A stretch of 64,000 nucleotides of DNA, from the NCBI GenBank assembly GCA_963798655.1, contig CAWCUH010000004.1:868001-932000 (forward strand). The letters run 5' to 3'. Source of the stretch: CAVSMC01 sp963798655 (lineage in GTDB: Bacteria; Pseudomonadota; Gammaproteobacteria; Burkholderiales; Casimicrobiaceae). Below the pieces are notes generated by a model. That model was not told the origin of the DNA, searched no databases, and worked only from the letters and a program-made list of their open reading frames with translations. This document shows, piece after piece, positions 25,855 through 34,929 of this stretch. The position numbers and the translations under genes were made by a program. The stretch's first letter is position 1. Each line of letters starts with the position of its first letter.

Positions 25855-25880
25855 ATAGGGGCGCGTTTTCGCAGTTGAAG
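25855..25880 (-). promoter_or_regulatory. Candidate heat-shock (sigma-32) promoter for hsp20
   Basis: On the minus strand CTTCAAC (plus 25874-25880) and CCCCTAT (plus 25855-25861) are separated by 12 nt, close to the sigma-32 consensus CTTGAAA / CCCCAT. Position about 55 nt upstream of the hsp20 start agrees with the gene's expected regulation. Confidence 0.55.
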
Positions 25881-25960
25881 TGGGCCATCGGCATGAAACG
25901 CCGACAGACGGCAGCCATCGGCAGCGTAAACTTGACCGACGCAATCCCGACGCTCGACGA

Positions 25961-26110
25961 ATGACCACGCTTACGCTCGTTTTCGCGATCCTCCTGTGCG
26001 TCGTCAACGCGGCGCTCTGGATGGTCTACACGCAGATGCCGATCGCGAGCGCCGGCTGGATGCTCGCCGCAGCCGGGTGCGTATGGCTGCAGAAGTGGGC
26101 GGCGCGCTAG
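25961..26110 (+). CDS. Very small two-helix membrane protein
   Basis: 49 aa: MTTLTLVFAILLCVVNA... then a second hydrophobic stretch and a basic KWAAR tail. Not recognised. No strong Shine-Dalgarno site. It fits the gap between the divergent hsp20 promoter and the convergent AlkB-like gene (13 nt from its stop). Coding status uncertain. Confidence 0.45.
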   Translation: MTTLTLVFAILLCVVNAALWMVYTQMPIASAGWMLAAAGCVWLQKWAAR

Positions 26111-26123
26111 CGCCGTCGTTCCG

Positions 26124-26741
26124 CTATGGCCGGAACGCCGGTCCCGGGAACCGCACGCCGTCGGCGGCCGTTCTCAGGGTGATCGAGTAGCGCAATCCCT
26201 TGGTCGGCGGGATGCTGTGCTGCCATCCCCAGCGGATTCTGCCTTGCATCAGGTAAGCCGAGCGCGGCTCGAGATCGAGCGCGAATACGTTGTGCCGGGT
26301 CAGCGGCTCGTCGAGCGGACGGAAGCGCATCCGGCATGCGCTCGCGAGCGAAAGGCCCACGACGAATCCGTACATCGGCGCGTCGCGGTGCCAGCCGATC
26401 GGCGTGCCGGGCCGGTATTCGGTGACGAGCACATGGACGAATGCGTCGGGCGCGACGTCGACCCACCGCGTGACCTTCGTCTTCAGCGCTTCGATCACCG
26501 GCGGCAACGGCTCCGCCGGGCGCCATCCGCGCTCCTGATCGTCGTACGCCCTGCCGTACAGCACGACGCGCCGTCGGGCCAGATATTGCTGGTACGTCGC
26601 CTCGCGGAACGGCAGCCCTGCGAGCACCGCCAGCAGTGACGCTTCTTCGCCGGCGGCGATGAAATCGCGGCGATAGACGAGGCCGTGCGGCAGTTGCGGC
26701 GCGGCGTCGAAGAGCGCCGCCTGTTCGACGGTGGAGTCCAT
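26124..26741 (-). CDS. AlkB-like 2-oxoglutarate/Fe(II) dioxygenase
   Basis: 205 aa, AlkB family (RNA/DNA demethylation or related hydroxylation). Iron triad H118-x-D120 (IGWHRDAP) and H175 (WGWQHSIPP); 2-oxoglutarate-binding arginines in RYSITLR (R184, R190). N-terminal VVLYGRAYDD is the usual nucleotide-recognition region. Start is ATG 26741. Located 41 nt after the end of the lipoprotein hydrolase gene, same strand, so probably co-transcribed. Confidence 0.93.
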   Translation of the reverse strand: MDSTVEQAALFDAAPQLPHGLVYRRDFIAAGEEASLLAVLAGLPFREATYQQYLARRRVVLYGRAYDDQERGWRPAEPLPPVIEALKTKVTRWVDVAPDAFVHVLVTEYRPGTPIGWHRDAPMYGFVVGLSLASACRMRFRPLDEPLTRHNVFALDLEPRSAYLMQGRIRWGWQHSIPPTKGLRYSITLRTAADGVRFPGPAFRP

Positions 26742-26782
26742 CGCGCTTGGACGGCCGGGCGCTTGCTTCGTGCCGCGGCCGT

Positions 26783-27733
26783 CTAGCGGGGCGCCGCGCT
26801 GCGCCGTGCGGGCAGGATGGCTGCCCGGCCCGGCGTCGCCGCTTGGGCTTGCGCTTGCGCGCTCGCGCCGAGACCGAAGAGGTCGGCGAGCGCTGCGCGG
26901 TACTCGTCGCCGCCGATCCACATGCTGTTGTTGTGGCCGCCGTTCTCGATCAGCAGCAGCTTCTTCGGCTGTGGCGCCGCCTCGTAGAGCGCCTGGGAAA
27001 ACCGGGACGGCACGTAGCGGTCGCCGGCGCCGTGGACGATCAACACCGGCATGTCGACGCGACGGATCTTGTCGATCGAGTCGAACTTCTGCGACAGCAA
27101 CATCCGCGTCGGCACCCATTCGTAGGTGAGGGCGGTCGCGATGTCGGCGAGCGTCGTGAATGACGACTCGACGATCAGCCCGCGAGCGCCCGGGCCGCGA
27201 TCGGCCAGGCTTGCCGCGAGGTCGATGGCGACCGCACCGCCCAGCGAGTGCCCGTAGATGAACCGACGTGAGCCGTCCGGCTGCTGCGCGGCGAGCCAGC
27301 GCCACCCGACGCGCGCATCCTCGTAGACCGTTTGCTCGGACGGCAGCTCGCCGTCGCTCTTGCCAAAGCCGCGATAGTCGATCGCGAACACCGAGAAGCC
27401 GAAACCGCGCAGCTGCTCGATGCGGCGAAGCTGTCCGGTCAGGTTCCAGCGCGCACCATGCAGGTAGAACACCGCGGGCGCGTTCGGGTCCGCCTGCGGC
27501 CACCACCACGCGTGGATGCGCGGCGCGCCGGGCGTGTCGGCGACGGGCAGATAGAGGTCGCGCATGCCGGTCGGCGTTCCATAGAACCAGCCGGCGTCGT
27601 CGCGCTTCGGCTGGAACGTGAGCTCGCGCTCCTTGTACTCGAGCTGCATGCAGCCGGCGCCGAGCGCGGCGATCGCGGCGACGATCACGAACAGGCGGAC
27701 CGCGGTCGTGCGCGGCAGGGCGGCGGGTTTCAT
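26783..27733 (-). CDS. Alpha/beta-hydrolase lipoprotein (BEM46-like)
   Basis: 316 aa. Export signal with lipobox-like ending (AALGAGC) at about residue 28. Hydrolase core: FYLHGARWNL oxyanion loop, nucleophile in GHSLGGAVAID, Asp in HGAGDRYVP, His in ENGGHNNSM. Resembles BEM46/YfhR-type serine hydrolases of unknown substrate. C-terminal Ala/Gln-rich tail is low complexity. Divergent from the ECF sigma gene with 140 nt between starts. Confidence 0.88.
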   Translation of the reverse strand: MKPAALPRTTAVRLFVIVAAIAALGAGCMQLEYKERELTFQPKRDDAGWFYGTPTGMRDLYLPVADTPGAPRIHAWWWPQADPNAPAVFYLHGARWNLTGQLRRIEQLRGFGFSVFAIDYRGFGKSDGELPSEQTVYEDARVGWRWLAAQQPDGSRRFIYGHSLGGAVAIDLAASLADRGPGARGLIVESSFTTLADIATALTYEWVPTRMLLSQKFDSIDKIRRVDMPVLIVHGAGDRYVPSRFSQALYEAAPQPKKLLLIENGGHNNSMWIGGDEYRAALADLFGLGASAQAQAQAATPGRAAILPARRSAAPR

Positions 27734-27873
27734 CGGTGGCGGCGTGCGAGGGAGCGACAATAACGCACCGGCAACGGCCGCGGTGGACAAGCGACAGGCG
27801 AGCACACCGCCGAAACGCGCGCCACACATGCGCCATCTAAGCGGTCGACATCATCCGTCCACCGAGACCCGCC

Positions 27874-28584
27874 ATGGCCCTGCCACACCCGGACCCGCTC
27901 AGCGAACCGGACGATGCGACGCTCGCGGCGCTCGTTGCCGCCGGCGACCGCCGTGCGTTCGAGCGGCTGATGCGCCGCTACAACCGCCGCCTGTACCGCG
28001 TCGCGCGCGCCACGCTCGGCGAGGACCGGGAGGCGGAGGACGCGCTGCAGGACGCGTATCTTGCCGCGTACCGCGCGATCGGCTCGTTTCGCGGCGGCGC
28101 TGCGCTGTCGACGTGGCTCACGCGAATCGTGCTGAACGAATGCTACGCGCGGCTGCGGCGAACCGCTCGCCGCGACAACGTCGTGCCGATCGCGCCGCTC
28201 GCCGACGGCGAGCTGCCGCTCGACGCGGTCGACACGAACGCCGAGATGCCGGAGCAGGCCGCCATGCGCAACGAAATCGGTTCGCTGATTGCGCGTCACG
28301 TCGATGCGCTGCCCGCCGATCTGCGCGCGGCGTTCGTGCTGCGCTCGGTCGAGGATCTGTCGGTCGAGGAAACCGCGCAATCGCTCGGCATTCCGGAAGC
28401 GACGGTGCGCACCCGGCATTTCCGCGCCCGCGCGCTGCTGCGCGACTCGCTCGCCCGCGACATCGACGTCGCAGAGCGCGAGCTGTTCGAGTTCGCCGGC
28501 GAGCGCTGCGACCGCATCGTCGCGCGCGTGCTCGCGGCACTTCGACGCCGATCGCCGATGAATCGCCGCGCTCAGCGCGCGTGA
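27874..28584 (+). CDS. ECF-type RNA polymerase sigma factor
   Basis: 236 aa. Sigma-70 region 2 (about 30-100, FERLMRRYNRRLYRVARATLGEDREAEDALQDAYLAAYRAIGSF) and region 4 (about 145-195, LPADLRAAFVLRSVEDLSVEETAQSLGIPEATVRTRHFRARALLRD). A 35-residue basic C-terminal extension follows. No anti-sigma gene is adjacent. Converges with the CopD fusion, coding ends overlapping by 13 nt. Position next to a copper operon makes metal-stress control a reasonable guess only. Confidence 0.93.
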   Translation: MALPHPDPLSEPDDATLAALVAAGDRRAFERLMRRYNRRLYRVARATLGEDREAEDALQDAYLAAYRAIGSFRGGAALSTWLTRIVLNECYARLRRTARRDNVVPIAPLADGELPLDAVDTNAEMPEQAAMRNEIGSLIARHVDALPADLRAAFVLRSVEDLSVEETAQSLGIPEATVRTRHFRARALLRDSLARDIDVAERELFEFAGERCDRIVARVLAALRRRSPMNRRAQRA

Positions 28585-30323
28585 TCGTGCTCGGCGGCGC
28601 CCGCGTCCGCGGTTGCCGCCGGTGCGCTGCCGAAGTCGCGCACGATCGCTGCGGGCGCCGGCAGCTCGATCGCATCCCAGCGAGCGCGCAAGCGCCCGTC
28701 GCTGCCGATCAGGAACTCCGCATGCGGGGCGTGCGCGGCGAACAGTCGGTACACGGGCACGGTGTCCTTCGACGTCGTCGCGGCGATGGTCGCGATCCGC
28801 GGGTCGGCGTCGGCGTGCGTGTCCGTTTCGTGCATCGGCACCGCGGCAACGCGCATCCGTGCGCGAGCGAACTGCGGCAGATCCGACGCGAGCGCGAGCA
28901 GTCGCTCGCGGGACTGCGGCAGCGTGTAGAGCACCAGCAGCGTCGCTGACGCGTTGCGCGTTCCGATGGCCTGTTGCGGTCGGCGATCGATCTGGTAGGT
29001 GAACTGCGGTGCGGCGATGCGGTGCGCCGCTGCATTCGTTGTGTCGAGCACCGCCGCCGCGGCGAGCGTGACGACGAAGTGAACGACGTCCCAGCGCGCG
29101 CGCTCGTCGAGCGTCGCCTCGAACGCCGGCATCCGCGTGCCGGCGATGCCGTGGGTGATCCACCAGTAGAGATCGCCGTCGCGATGGCTGCGCACGTGCG
29201 CCGCCGCGAGCGGCGCCGGCGCGGTCGTGCCCGCGGCAAAGCGCTCGCCGCGGCCATCGCTTTCGTGGCAGCTCGCGCAGTGCGCGGCGTAGACAGCAGC
29301 GCCGCGTGCAACGGACGAAACGTCGTAGCGGACCGGCGGCCTCGCGTAGGTCGTCGGGAACGCTGACACGATCGACGCTCGCCCCGCGTCGAACGCGATG
29401 CGAAAGCCGAATGGCCAGCGGACCTCGTCGTGTGCGGCGGGAACGGTGACGCCGAGCGCCGCGACGATCGCGAGGATCGCCGCGCCGAGCGCCGCCTCGG
29501 CTCGGGCATTGCGAACGATGTGCGCCGCTGCGGTGTTGCTGTCGGCGCGTGCGAGTCCTGGCGTCGCGCGCAGCCGATTCGATGCAGCAAGCGCGAGCAT
29601 CGCGGCGAACAGCGCGAGCTTCGCAACCAGCAGCTCGCCGTAGCGCGTGCCGAACAGCGCCGGCCAGCTGCCGACGAGGTAGACGCCGTTGACGATACCG
29701 GTGACGATCAGCGTGACTACGCACGCGATGCCGACGATGGAGAATCGCCGCGCGATCGCGTGCATCCGATGCGGGTCGGACGTCGAGCGGAGTGCGATCG
29801 CGAGCGGCCACAGCGCGCCAAGCCAAGTGCCGGCAGCGAGCGCGTGCATCGCGTCGGCGCCGATGCGGATCGGCCGGTCGACACCGATTGCGGCCGCGGC
29901 ATGGCCGGTCTCGGCGAGCGTGGCGGTCGCGATCGCGGCGACGAGCGTCGCCGCCACGCCGTCCGTCGCCAGCGCGCCCCTGCGCGGCCGACGGCGCGCC
30001 AGCAGCAGCGCGACGACGGCCAGCAGCCCGAGCCGCACGAGCCACGCGCGGCCGAACGCCGTTTGGGCGGCCACGCGCGCGAGCGTCGCCGGCGCAAGCG
30101 CGGCAGCGATCGAAACGCCCGCCATCGCGGACGCCTGCAGCACGAGCCACGCGAGCCACGAGGCGATCGCGACGCCGATCGACCAGCGCGCGAGCGATCC
30201 GATCGTGCGCGCGGCCCGGTCGTCAGCGCCCGCGGGCGCTATCGCCATCGTGAACGCAAGCGCGCCCAGCGCCTGCGCCATCGCGGCGTAGTGAAGCGCA
30301 CGAATGCAGACGAGCGTGCTCAC
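28572..30323 (-). CDS. CopD-family copper protein fused to cytochrome c and a thioredoxin-like domain
   Basis: 583 aa in three parts: CopD membrane domain (about 1-300, eight or so helices, RALHYAAMAQALGALAF, HALAAGTWLGALWPLAIAL, GIVNGVYLVGSWPALF); a single-haem cytochrome c (C349-A-S-C352-H353, axial M398 in TRMPAFE); and a C-terminal domain about 437-560 with a thioredoxin-fold look (TLLVLYTLPQSRERLLALASDLPQF... VPVYRLFA... FLIGSDGRLRARWD) but no CxxC. Start GTG 30323 is chosen because it opens the first helix; GTG 30383 overlapping copC is possible. Last gene of the copper operon. Confidence 0.86.
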   Translation of the reverse strand: MSTLVCIRALHYAAMAQALGALAFTMAIAPAGADDRAARTIGSLARWSIGVAIASWLAWLVLQASAMAGVSIAAALAPATLARVAAQTAFGRAWLVRLGLLAVVALLLARRRPRRGALATDGVAATLVAAIATATLAETGHAAAAIGVDRPIRIGADAMHALAAGTWLGALWPLAIALRSTSDPHRMHAIARRFSIVGIACVVTLIVTGIVNGVYLVGSWPALFGTRYGELLVAKLALFAAMLALAASNRLRATPGLARADSNTAAAHIVRNARAEAALGAAILAIVAALGVTVPAAHDEVRWPFGFRIAFDAGRASIVSAFPTTYARPPVRYDVSSVARGAAVYAAHCASCHESDGRGERFAAGTTAPAPLAAAHVRSHRDGDLYWWITHGIAGTRMPAFEATLDERARWDVVHFVVTLAAAAVLDTTNAAAHRIAAPQFTYQIDRRPQQAIGTRNASATLLVLYTLPQSRERLLALASDLPQFARARMRVAAVPMHETDTHADADPRIATIAATTSKDTVPVYRLFAAHAPHAEFLIGSDGRLRARWDAIELPAPAAIVRDFGSAPAATADAGAAEHDHAR

Positions 30324-30354
30324 CCGCGGCTCACACGCGCGCCCGCCATTCGCA

Positions 30355-30705
30355 TCACGGCACGACGGTGAACGCGAAGTCACCGTCCGTTACGTGAGTG
30401 TCGACGGAGACCACGTGCCAGACAACGCGGTACGTGCCCGGCGCGAGCGGTCGCAGCGTCACGCGGAGCACGCTCGGGTCGCGCGGGTCGGCGCCTGCGT
30501 CCGACGCATCGATCGGCGCGCCGCGTCCGTCGAGCACTTTCACCGTGGAAAACGCAGGCTCGACCGGCTCGGTGAACCAGAGCGTCACCGCCGCCGGTGC
30601 GCCGTGAACCTCGCTGCCGACCGCCGGCGTCGCATGGTCGAGGAACGCGTGCGCGACGGCGGCGGGCGCGACCAGCGCTACCGCCGCGGCAACGACGAAT
30701 CTCAT
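30355..30705 (-). CDS. copC: CopC-family periplasmic copper-binding protein
   Basis: 116 aa. Signal peptide to A18; the mature chain starts H19-A-F-L-D-H, matching the N-terminal His of the Cu(II) site in CopC/PcoC. C-terminal WHVVSVDTHVTDGDFAFTV is the second copper-site signature with Asp and His. The ATG overlaps the previous gene's stop (ATGA), so the pair is translationally coupled. Delivers or buffers periplasmic copper together with CopD. Confidence 0.93.
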   Translation of the reverse strand: MRFVVAAAVALVAPAAVAHAFLDHATPAVGSEVHGAPAAVTLWFTEPVEPAFSTVKVLDGRGAPIDASDAGADPRDPSVLRVTLRPLAPGTYRVVWHVVSVDTHVTDGDFAFTVVP

Positions 30706-31691
30706 CGGCGCGTGAACAGCGGCTTGCCGATCGACGACGGGAACAGGTCGTCGAGGTAGAAGTGGAGCTGCGCGATGACGCCGGTGTGGCGGCCCGAGCG
30801 ATCGTTCACGGGAATCACCGCCTCGATGCCGAGCTGCACGAAGCGACCCGCCCATACGACGCCCGGATTCACGGTGCCCGTGGTGCCGCCGCCGCCTCGA
30901 TCGAGCGGTGTCGACAGCGCGAACTCGACGACGGGAATCAGGCGATCGAACGGCGAGCGCCAACCGACGTCGGCGATCGACGATTGCAGGTAGGGGATGC
31001 TGTACTCCAGCGCGAAGCCCCACTGCAGCACGTGCGGATGGCGCTCGGTCTCGACGTCGCCTTCGTCATTGACGGACTGCGTGCCGGAGCGCGTCGGAAA
31101 GCCGACGCCGATCGCGCCGGTGAGCGCGAGCGGTCGCAGGTATTTCGCCTCGTCGGGCAAGTCGCCGAAGCCCTTGCCGAAGAAGACTGCCGGCGTAATC
31201 GTGCTGAACGACTCGGCGCCGATGCGCTTCGCGCCGGTGCCGCCGACATCCCAATCGACGCCGACGGACACGATCGCCTCGTGCGTGTCGCTTTTCCACA
31301 GCTGGTATTTCGCCGAAAGCGCGAGGTTGTCGAATCCGCGCTGCGCTTCGGCACCCTCGGGGGCGATGCGCAGATACGTGGTGCCGACGCCGATCGCGAG
31401 ATCTTCGGTGATGCGCTTCGTGTAGTCGATCGACCACGCCGATTGCGTCGTCGCCGGCTCGTCGCCGAACGCGGACAGCTTGCGCCGCTCGAACGTGGGC
31501 AGCGAAAGCTCGTCGGCGACGAACGGGTCCTCGATGGCGAGCGTCGCCGGAAAGAACCGCTTGCCGGCGACGCCATGCGCGTGCGCGGGATCGCAGGTGG
31601 TTACGCCGGCGAGCGTTGCGAGCGCGCAGGCGAGCGAGGTTATCGGGCGGGCAACGGACGGCAAGGCCGAGGCTGAATGAAGCGAGTTCAT
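30702..31691 (-). CDS. Conserved exported, probable outer-membrane beta-barrel protein of the copper operon
   Basis: 329 aa with a signal peptide (ITSLACALATLAGVTTCDPAHA) and many alternating-strand stretches (WSIDYTKRITEDLAIGVGTTYLRIAP, FSTITPAVFFGKGFGDL, LALTGAIGVGFPTRSG, QLGIEAVIPVND) typical of outer-membrane barrels. It lies between the DUF2946-like gene and copC; such genes are found with copC/copD in several betaproteobacteria. Function unknown, possibly an outer-membrane copper-handling channel. Confidence 0.75.
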   Translation of the reverse strand: MNSLHSASALPSVARPITSLACALATLAGVTTCDPAHAHGVAGKRFFPATLAIEDPFVADELSLPTFERRKLSAFGDEPATTQSAWSIDYTKRITEDLAIGVGTTYLRIAPEGAEAQRGFDNLALSAKYQLWKSDTHEAIVSVGVDWDVGGTGAKRIGAESFSTITPAVFFGKGFGDLPDEAKYLRPLALTGAIGVGFPTRSGTQSVNDEGDVETERHPHVLQWGFALEYSIPYLQSSIADVGWRSPFDRLIPVVEFALSTPLDRGGGGTTGTVNPGVVWAGRFVQLGIEAVIPVNDRSGRHTGVIAQLHFYLDDLFPSSIGKPLFTRR

Positions 31692-31798
31692 CGCGAATGC
31701 TCCGTGTCGATCACTGCTGACGAGCGGCGCGTGCTGGGGCATTCGCCGCGCGGCAAGCGGCGAGCGCCGGCAGCAGTCGAGCCGGCGAGCAAAACCAG

Positions 31799-32203
31799 TC
31801 AGGCGATCGAAAACGGCGGCGCGCGGGCCGGAGGAAGATACGCGACGGCACGAGCGCGCCGCGTCGTCTGGACGAAGACCGGCAGCACCGGGCACGCGAG
31901 CTGAAGCGGGGGTGCCGGTGCGGCGGCCGGCGGCGTCGCACAGCGCGCGAGATGCTTCAGCACCTCGCATTGCGCGCAATCGTGGTCGGCAGGGTGGGTC
32001 GGGCTACCGGGAATTTCCGACGCCCCAACATGCCGATGGTGCGCGTGTCCGTCGCCGCGCGAGTGCGCAAGCGGCCCGTCCGGTGCGCTGTGCGCGACGG
32101 CGAGCCATGGCAGCGCGCCGAGCGACGGCCAGGCGAGCGCGACGAGCACGCAAGCGGCGATCCAGGAGCGGCAACGGCCACGAATGCGTGAACGGAGCGT
32201 CAT
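31799..32203 (-). CDS. DUF2946-like small exported protein, first gene of the copper operon
   Basis: 134 aa. Basic N-terminus, one hydrophobic signal/anchor (about 13-37), then a His-rich stretch (HSRGDGHAHHRHVG), a HDCAQCEVL CxxC motif, a second Cys pair (ARCATPP) and the family-type ARAPPF end. The His/Cys content is consistent with metal binding in the envelope. About 107 nt separate it from the next gene. Confidence 0.6.
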   Translation of the reverse strand: MTLRSRIRGRCRSWIAACVLVALAWPSLGALPWLAVAHSAPDGPLAHSRGDGHAHHRHVGASEIPGSPTHPADHDCAQCEVLKHLARCATPPAAAPAPPLQLACPVLPVFVQTTRRARAVAYLPPARAPPFSIA

Positions 32204-32280
32204 GCGATACGCGTCAGCGGCATCGATTCACACGCCGGCGAATCCGGCATCGTCGCGTGCGAACAGCATAGCACCCGCAC

Positions 32281-33453
32281 TTATTGCTCCCGCGTGACGG
32301 CCGGCGCGAGCGAGCCGACGCGCACGCCGAGAAGGCGCAGCCGCCGCTCGAGCGGCACGCGCTTGAGGCACTCGCCGGCGGCGCGACGAATCGCGCGCGC
32401 ATCGGCGGTCGGCGCATCGAGCGTGTGATCGCGCGTGAGCGTCCTGAAATCGTCGTAGCGAAGCTTGATGCCGATGGTGCGCCCGGCGTACCCCTTGCGC
32501 GCGAGATCCGACGCGACGCCCTCGCACAGCTCGGTGAAGATGCGCGACAGCTCGTCGCGATCGCGCGTCGCCGACAGGTCGCGATCGAACGTCGTCTCGC
32601 GGCTGATCGACTTCGGCTCACTGTAGGTAACCACCGGCCGATCGTCGCGACCGTTCGCCGCCTCGTGCATCCACGCGCCGTGCGTCTTGCCGAAGTTGCG
32701 CACGAGCCATGCGGCATCGGCGGTCGCGAGCTCGCCGATCGTATGGATTCCGAGCGCTTCGAGCTTCGCCGCGGACTTCGGCCCGATGCCGTTGATCCGC
32801 TTCGCCGGCAGCGGCCAGACGCGGCGCTCGACGTCGGCCTCGGTGATCATCGTCAATCCGTCGGGCTTGTCGAGCTCCGATCCGATCTTCGCGACGAGCT
32901 TGTTCGGCGCGACGGCGATCGAGCACGTGAGGCCGGTTGCGTCGCGCACGGCCGCCTTGATTGCCTTTGCCACGTCGCGCGCGCGCCACCACGGATCGTC
33001 GTCGCTGGTCGCGTCGTGCTCGGGCAGCATCACGCCGGTGAGATCGATGTAGATCTCGTCGATGCCGTTGTCCTCGACCTGCGGCGCGACCGTGCGCACC
33101 GCAGCCTTGAACATTCGCGAATACCTTCGATACGCGTCGAAGTCGACCGGCAGCAGGATCGCGTCCGGTGCGAGCGCCGCCGCCTTCATCAACCCCATCG
33201 CGGAATGGACGCCGAGCGCGCGCGCCTCGTACGTCGCCGTCGTCGCGACGCCGCGACCGGCATAGTTGCGAAGCGTCGCGAACGTGCGAACGACGGTGCC
33301 GCTGATCGCGTCGGCCGCTTCGACCGGTTGCGAGCGGCTGCCGCCGCCGATCACGACCGGCTTGCCGCGCAGCTCCGGATAGCGCAGCAGCTCGACCGAC
33401 GCGTAGAACGCATCCATGTCGAGATGCGCGATCTGGCGCGGGACGGTGGGCAT
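32281..33453 (-). CDS. dinB: DNA polymerase IV (Y family)
   Basis: 390 aa. Translesion polymerase: HLDMDAFYASVE with the first metal Asp residues, second metal site in GIDEIYIDLTG, helix-hairpin-helix INGIGPKSAAKLEALGIHTIGELA, little-finger domain to the end. ATG 33453 follows no visible LexA box. The C-terminus lacks an obvious QLxLF beta-clamp peptide in the usual form and ends TREQ. Confidence 0.95.
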   Translation of the reverse strand: MPTVPRQIAHLDMDAFYASVELLRYPELRGKPVVIGGGSRSQPVEAADAISGTVVRTFATLRNYAGRGVATTATYEARALGVHSAMGLMKAAALAPDAILLPVDFDAYRRYSRMFKAAVRTVAPQVEDNGIDEIYIDLTGVMLPEHDATSDDDPWWRARDVAKAIKAAVRDATGLTCSIAVAPNKLVAKIGSELDKPDGLTMITEADVERRVWPLPAKRINGIGPKSAAKLEALGIHTIGELATADAAWLVRNFGKTHGAWMHEAANGRDDRPVVTYSEPKSISRETTFDRDLSATRDRDELSRIFTELCEGVASDLARKGYAGRTIGIKLRYDDFRTLTRDHTLDAPTADARAIRRAAGECLKRVPLERRLRLLGVRVGSLAPAVTREQ

Positions 33454-33538
33454 TCGCCGGTGAGCGGTGCGGTATGCGGCGATGGTACCCGATCGGCCGT
33501 GTGCGATGATCGCGATCCGCCACGCATGGAGAACCCGG

Positions 33539-34366
33539 ATGAGGATCGGCGTCGCATTGTCGTTGGCGCTCGCGAGCGCGGCCGCGTTCGGCGCGAACGT
33601 GCCCGGCACGGCGAGCGGCAGCTTTCGCAGCCAGGGCATCACGATGGAAATCAAGAGCGCGATCGCCTATCGCGGCAAGTCGCTGTTCGACAAGAAGGAC
33701 GCGCTGATCGTCGCGATCACCAATGCCCAGATGACCGACGGCATCGCCGACTATTACGACCGTCGTCTCGCGCTCGACAAGCGGATCAAGGACGAGCGCA
33801 CCGGCGTCGTGTTCCTCGAGTTTCGTCCCGACGGTGTCTACCGCGGCCTGTCGTACTACTTCGCGTCCGGGAACGGCTGCGGGTTCTGCAGCGGCGACGT
33901 GATGTCGAGCGTCAAGCTCGCGAACGGCAAGCTCACCGGCGCACTGCAGGACACCGAGAAGGAGCGCGCGATGAACGTCACGCTCGACTTGCCGGTTCTG
34001 TCCGACGATCACGGCACGCCGCTCGCCGCCGACGGCGGCGCGCCCGGCGCCGCGTACCTCGCGTATCACGCGGCGCTCGGCAAGCGCGACGGCGCGGCGC
34101 TGAAGAAAGTGCTTTCGGCCGACCTGCGCGAGACGATGGCGGGTGCCGAGAAGAAGAACGACGTCGACGGCTTCATCCGTTGGCTTTCTCGCGAGCACCC
34201 CGACAAGTCGGTGCGCATCGCGAAAGCCTACGTCAAGGGCGACAAGGTAGTGCTCGTCATCACCGGCGAGTCGTCGGCCGGCAAGCTTGCCGGCGAGGCG
34301 ATGCTGCTGAAGGAAGGCGGCGCGTGGCGCGTCGACGACGAGCTGACGGACGTCGTGATCGAGTGA
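33539..34366 (+). CDS. Exported hypothetical protein
   Basis: 275 aa with a signal peptide (LSLALASAAAFGA). N-terminal half holds a beta-rich region with YYFASGNGCGFCSGDV (Cys pair); C-terminal half (AAYLAYHAALGKRDGAALKKVLSADLRETMAG... WRVDDELTDVVIE) looks like an NTF2-like fold. Not recognised as a characterised family. GGAG lies 8 nt before the ATG. Divergent from dinB. Confidence 0.8.
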   Translation: MRIGVALSLALASAAAFGANVPGTASGSFRSQGITMEIKSAIAYRGKSLFDKKDALIVAITNAQMTDGIADYYDRRLALDKRIKDERTGVVFLEFRPDGVYRGLSYYFASGNGCGFCSGDVMSSVKLANGKLTGALQDTEKERAMNVTLDLPVLSDDHGTPLAADGGAPGAAYLAYHAALGKRDGAALKKVLSADLRETMAGAEKKNDVDGFIRWLSREHPDKSVRIAKAYVKGDKVVLVITGESSAGKLAGEAMLLKEGGAWRVDDELTDVVIE

Positions 34367-34377
34367 AAGAGAAGGGC

Positions 34378-34439
34378 GGGTCAGACGCTGCCTCAAGGTG
34401 AATGCAGGCGCTCGAAAGTCGCGCCGCAGGCTCTGACCC
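34378..34439. repeat. Inverted repeat with GGGTCAGA/TCTGACCC ends
   Basis: GGGTCAGA (34378-34385) and TCTGACCC (34432-34439) bound about 46 nt between two convergent genes. The same TCTGACCC half-site occurs at about 57720 and 60422. It may act as a transcription boundary, but there is no T tract. Confidence 0.6.
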
Positions 34440-34455
34440 GTGGTTCTCGACGCTG

Positions 34456-34929
34456 CTATTTCACCCAGGGGGCGACCGGCACCGTCGAGATCGAATTCAT
34501 CGGCGAGCCCTCGATCACGCGCTTGCTGATCGCGACGTAGACGAGGGTATTGCGCTTCGCGTCGTACATGCGGATCACCTTCGTGTTCTTGAACAGCAGC
34601 GACGTGCTCTCGCTGAACACGCTCTCTTCCTTCGGCAGCTTGTCGGGCAGCGCGATCGGTCCCGTCTGACGGCACGCGATGGCGAAACGCGACGGGTCCT
34701 CGGCGAGACCGAGGGATCCCTTGACCCCGCCGGTTCGCGCCTGGCTCACATGGCACGACACGCCCGCAATCGCGGGATCGTCGAACGCCATCACACAGAC
34801 GCGGTCGTTCGCGCCGAAGATGCGGAACGTCGTGGACGTGCAGCCGATGTCTTCGGCGTGCGCCGAGCGCGCGGCGGCTGTCGACATGGCGACGACAATG
34901 GCAGCGATTGCGAGCGGTAAGCGGCCCAT
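34456..34929 (-). CDS. creA: CreA family protein
   Basis: 157-aa periplasmic protein with a signal peptide (AAIVVAMSTAAARSAHA) and the CreA signature: EDIGCTSTTFRIFGANDRVCVMAFDDPAIAGVSCHVSQARTGGVKGSLGLAEDPSRFAIACRQTGPI. Function in E. coli is unknown. Converges with the secreted hypothetical gene across the repeat. Confidence 0.93.
   Translation of the reverse strand: MGRLPLAIAAIVVAMSTAAARSAHAEDIGCTSTTFRIFGANDRVCVMAFDDPAIAGVSCHVSQARTGGVKGSLGLAEDPSRFAIACRQTGPIALPDKLPKEESVFSESTSLLFKNTKVIRMYDAKRNTLVYVAISKRVIEGSPMNSISTVPVAPWVK

Noticed and set aside
34378..34439. Rho-independent terminator between the convergent genes
   Set aside because: Inverted repeat has a long interior and no T tract.
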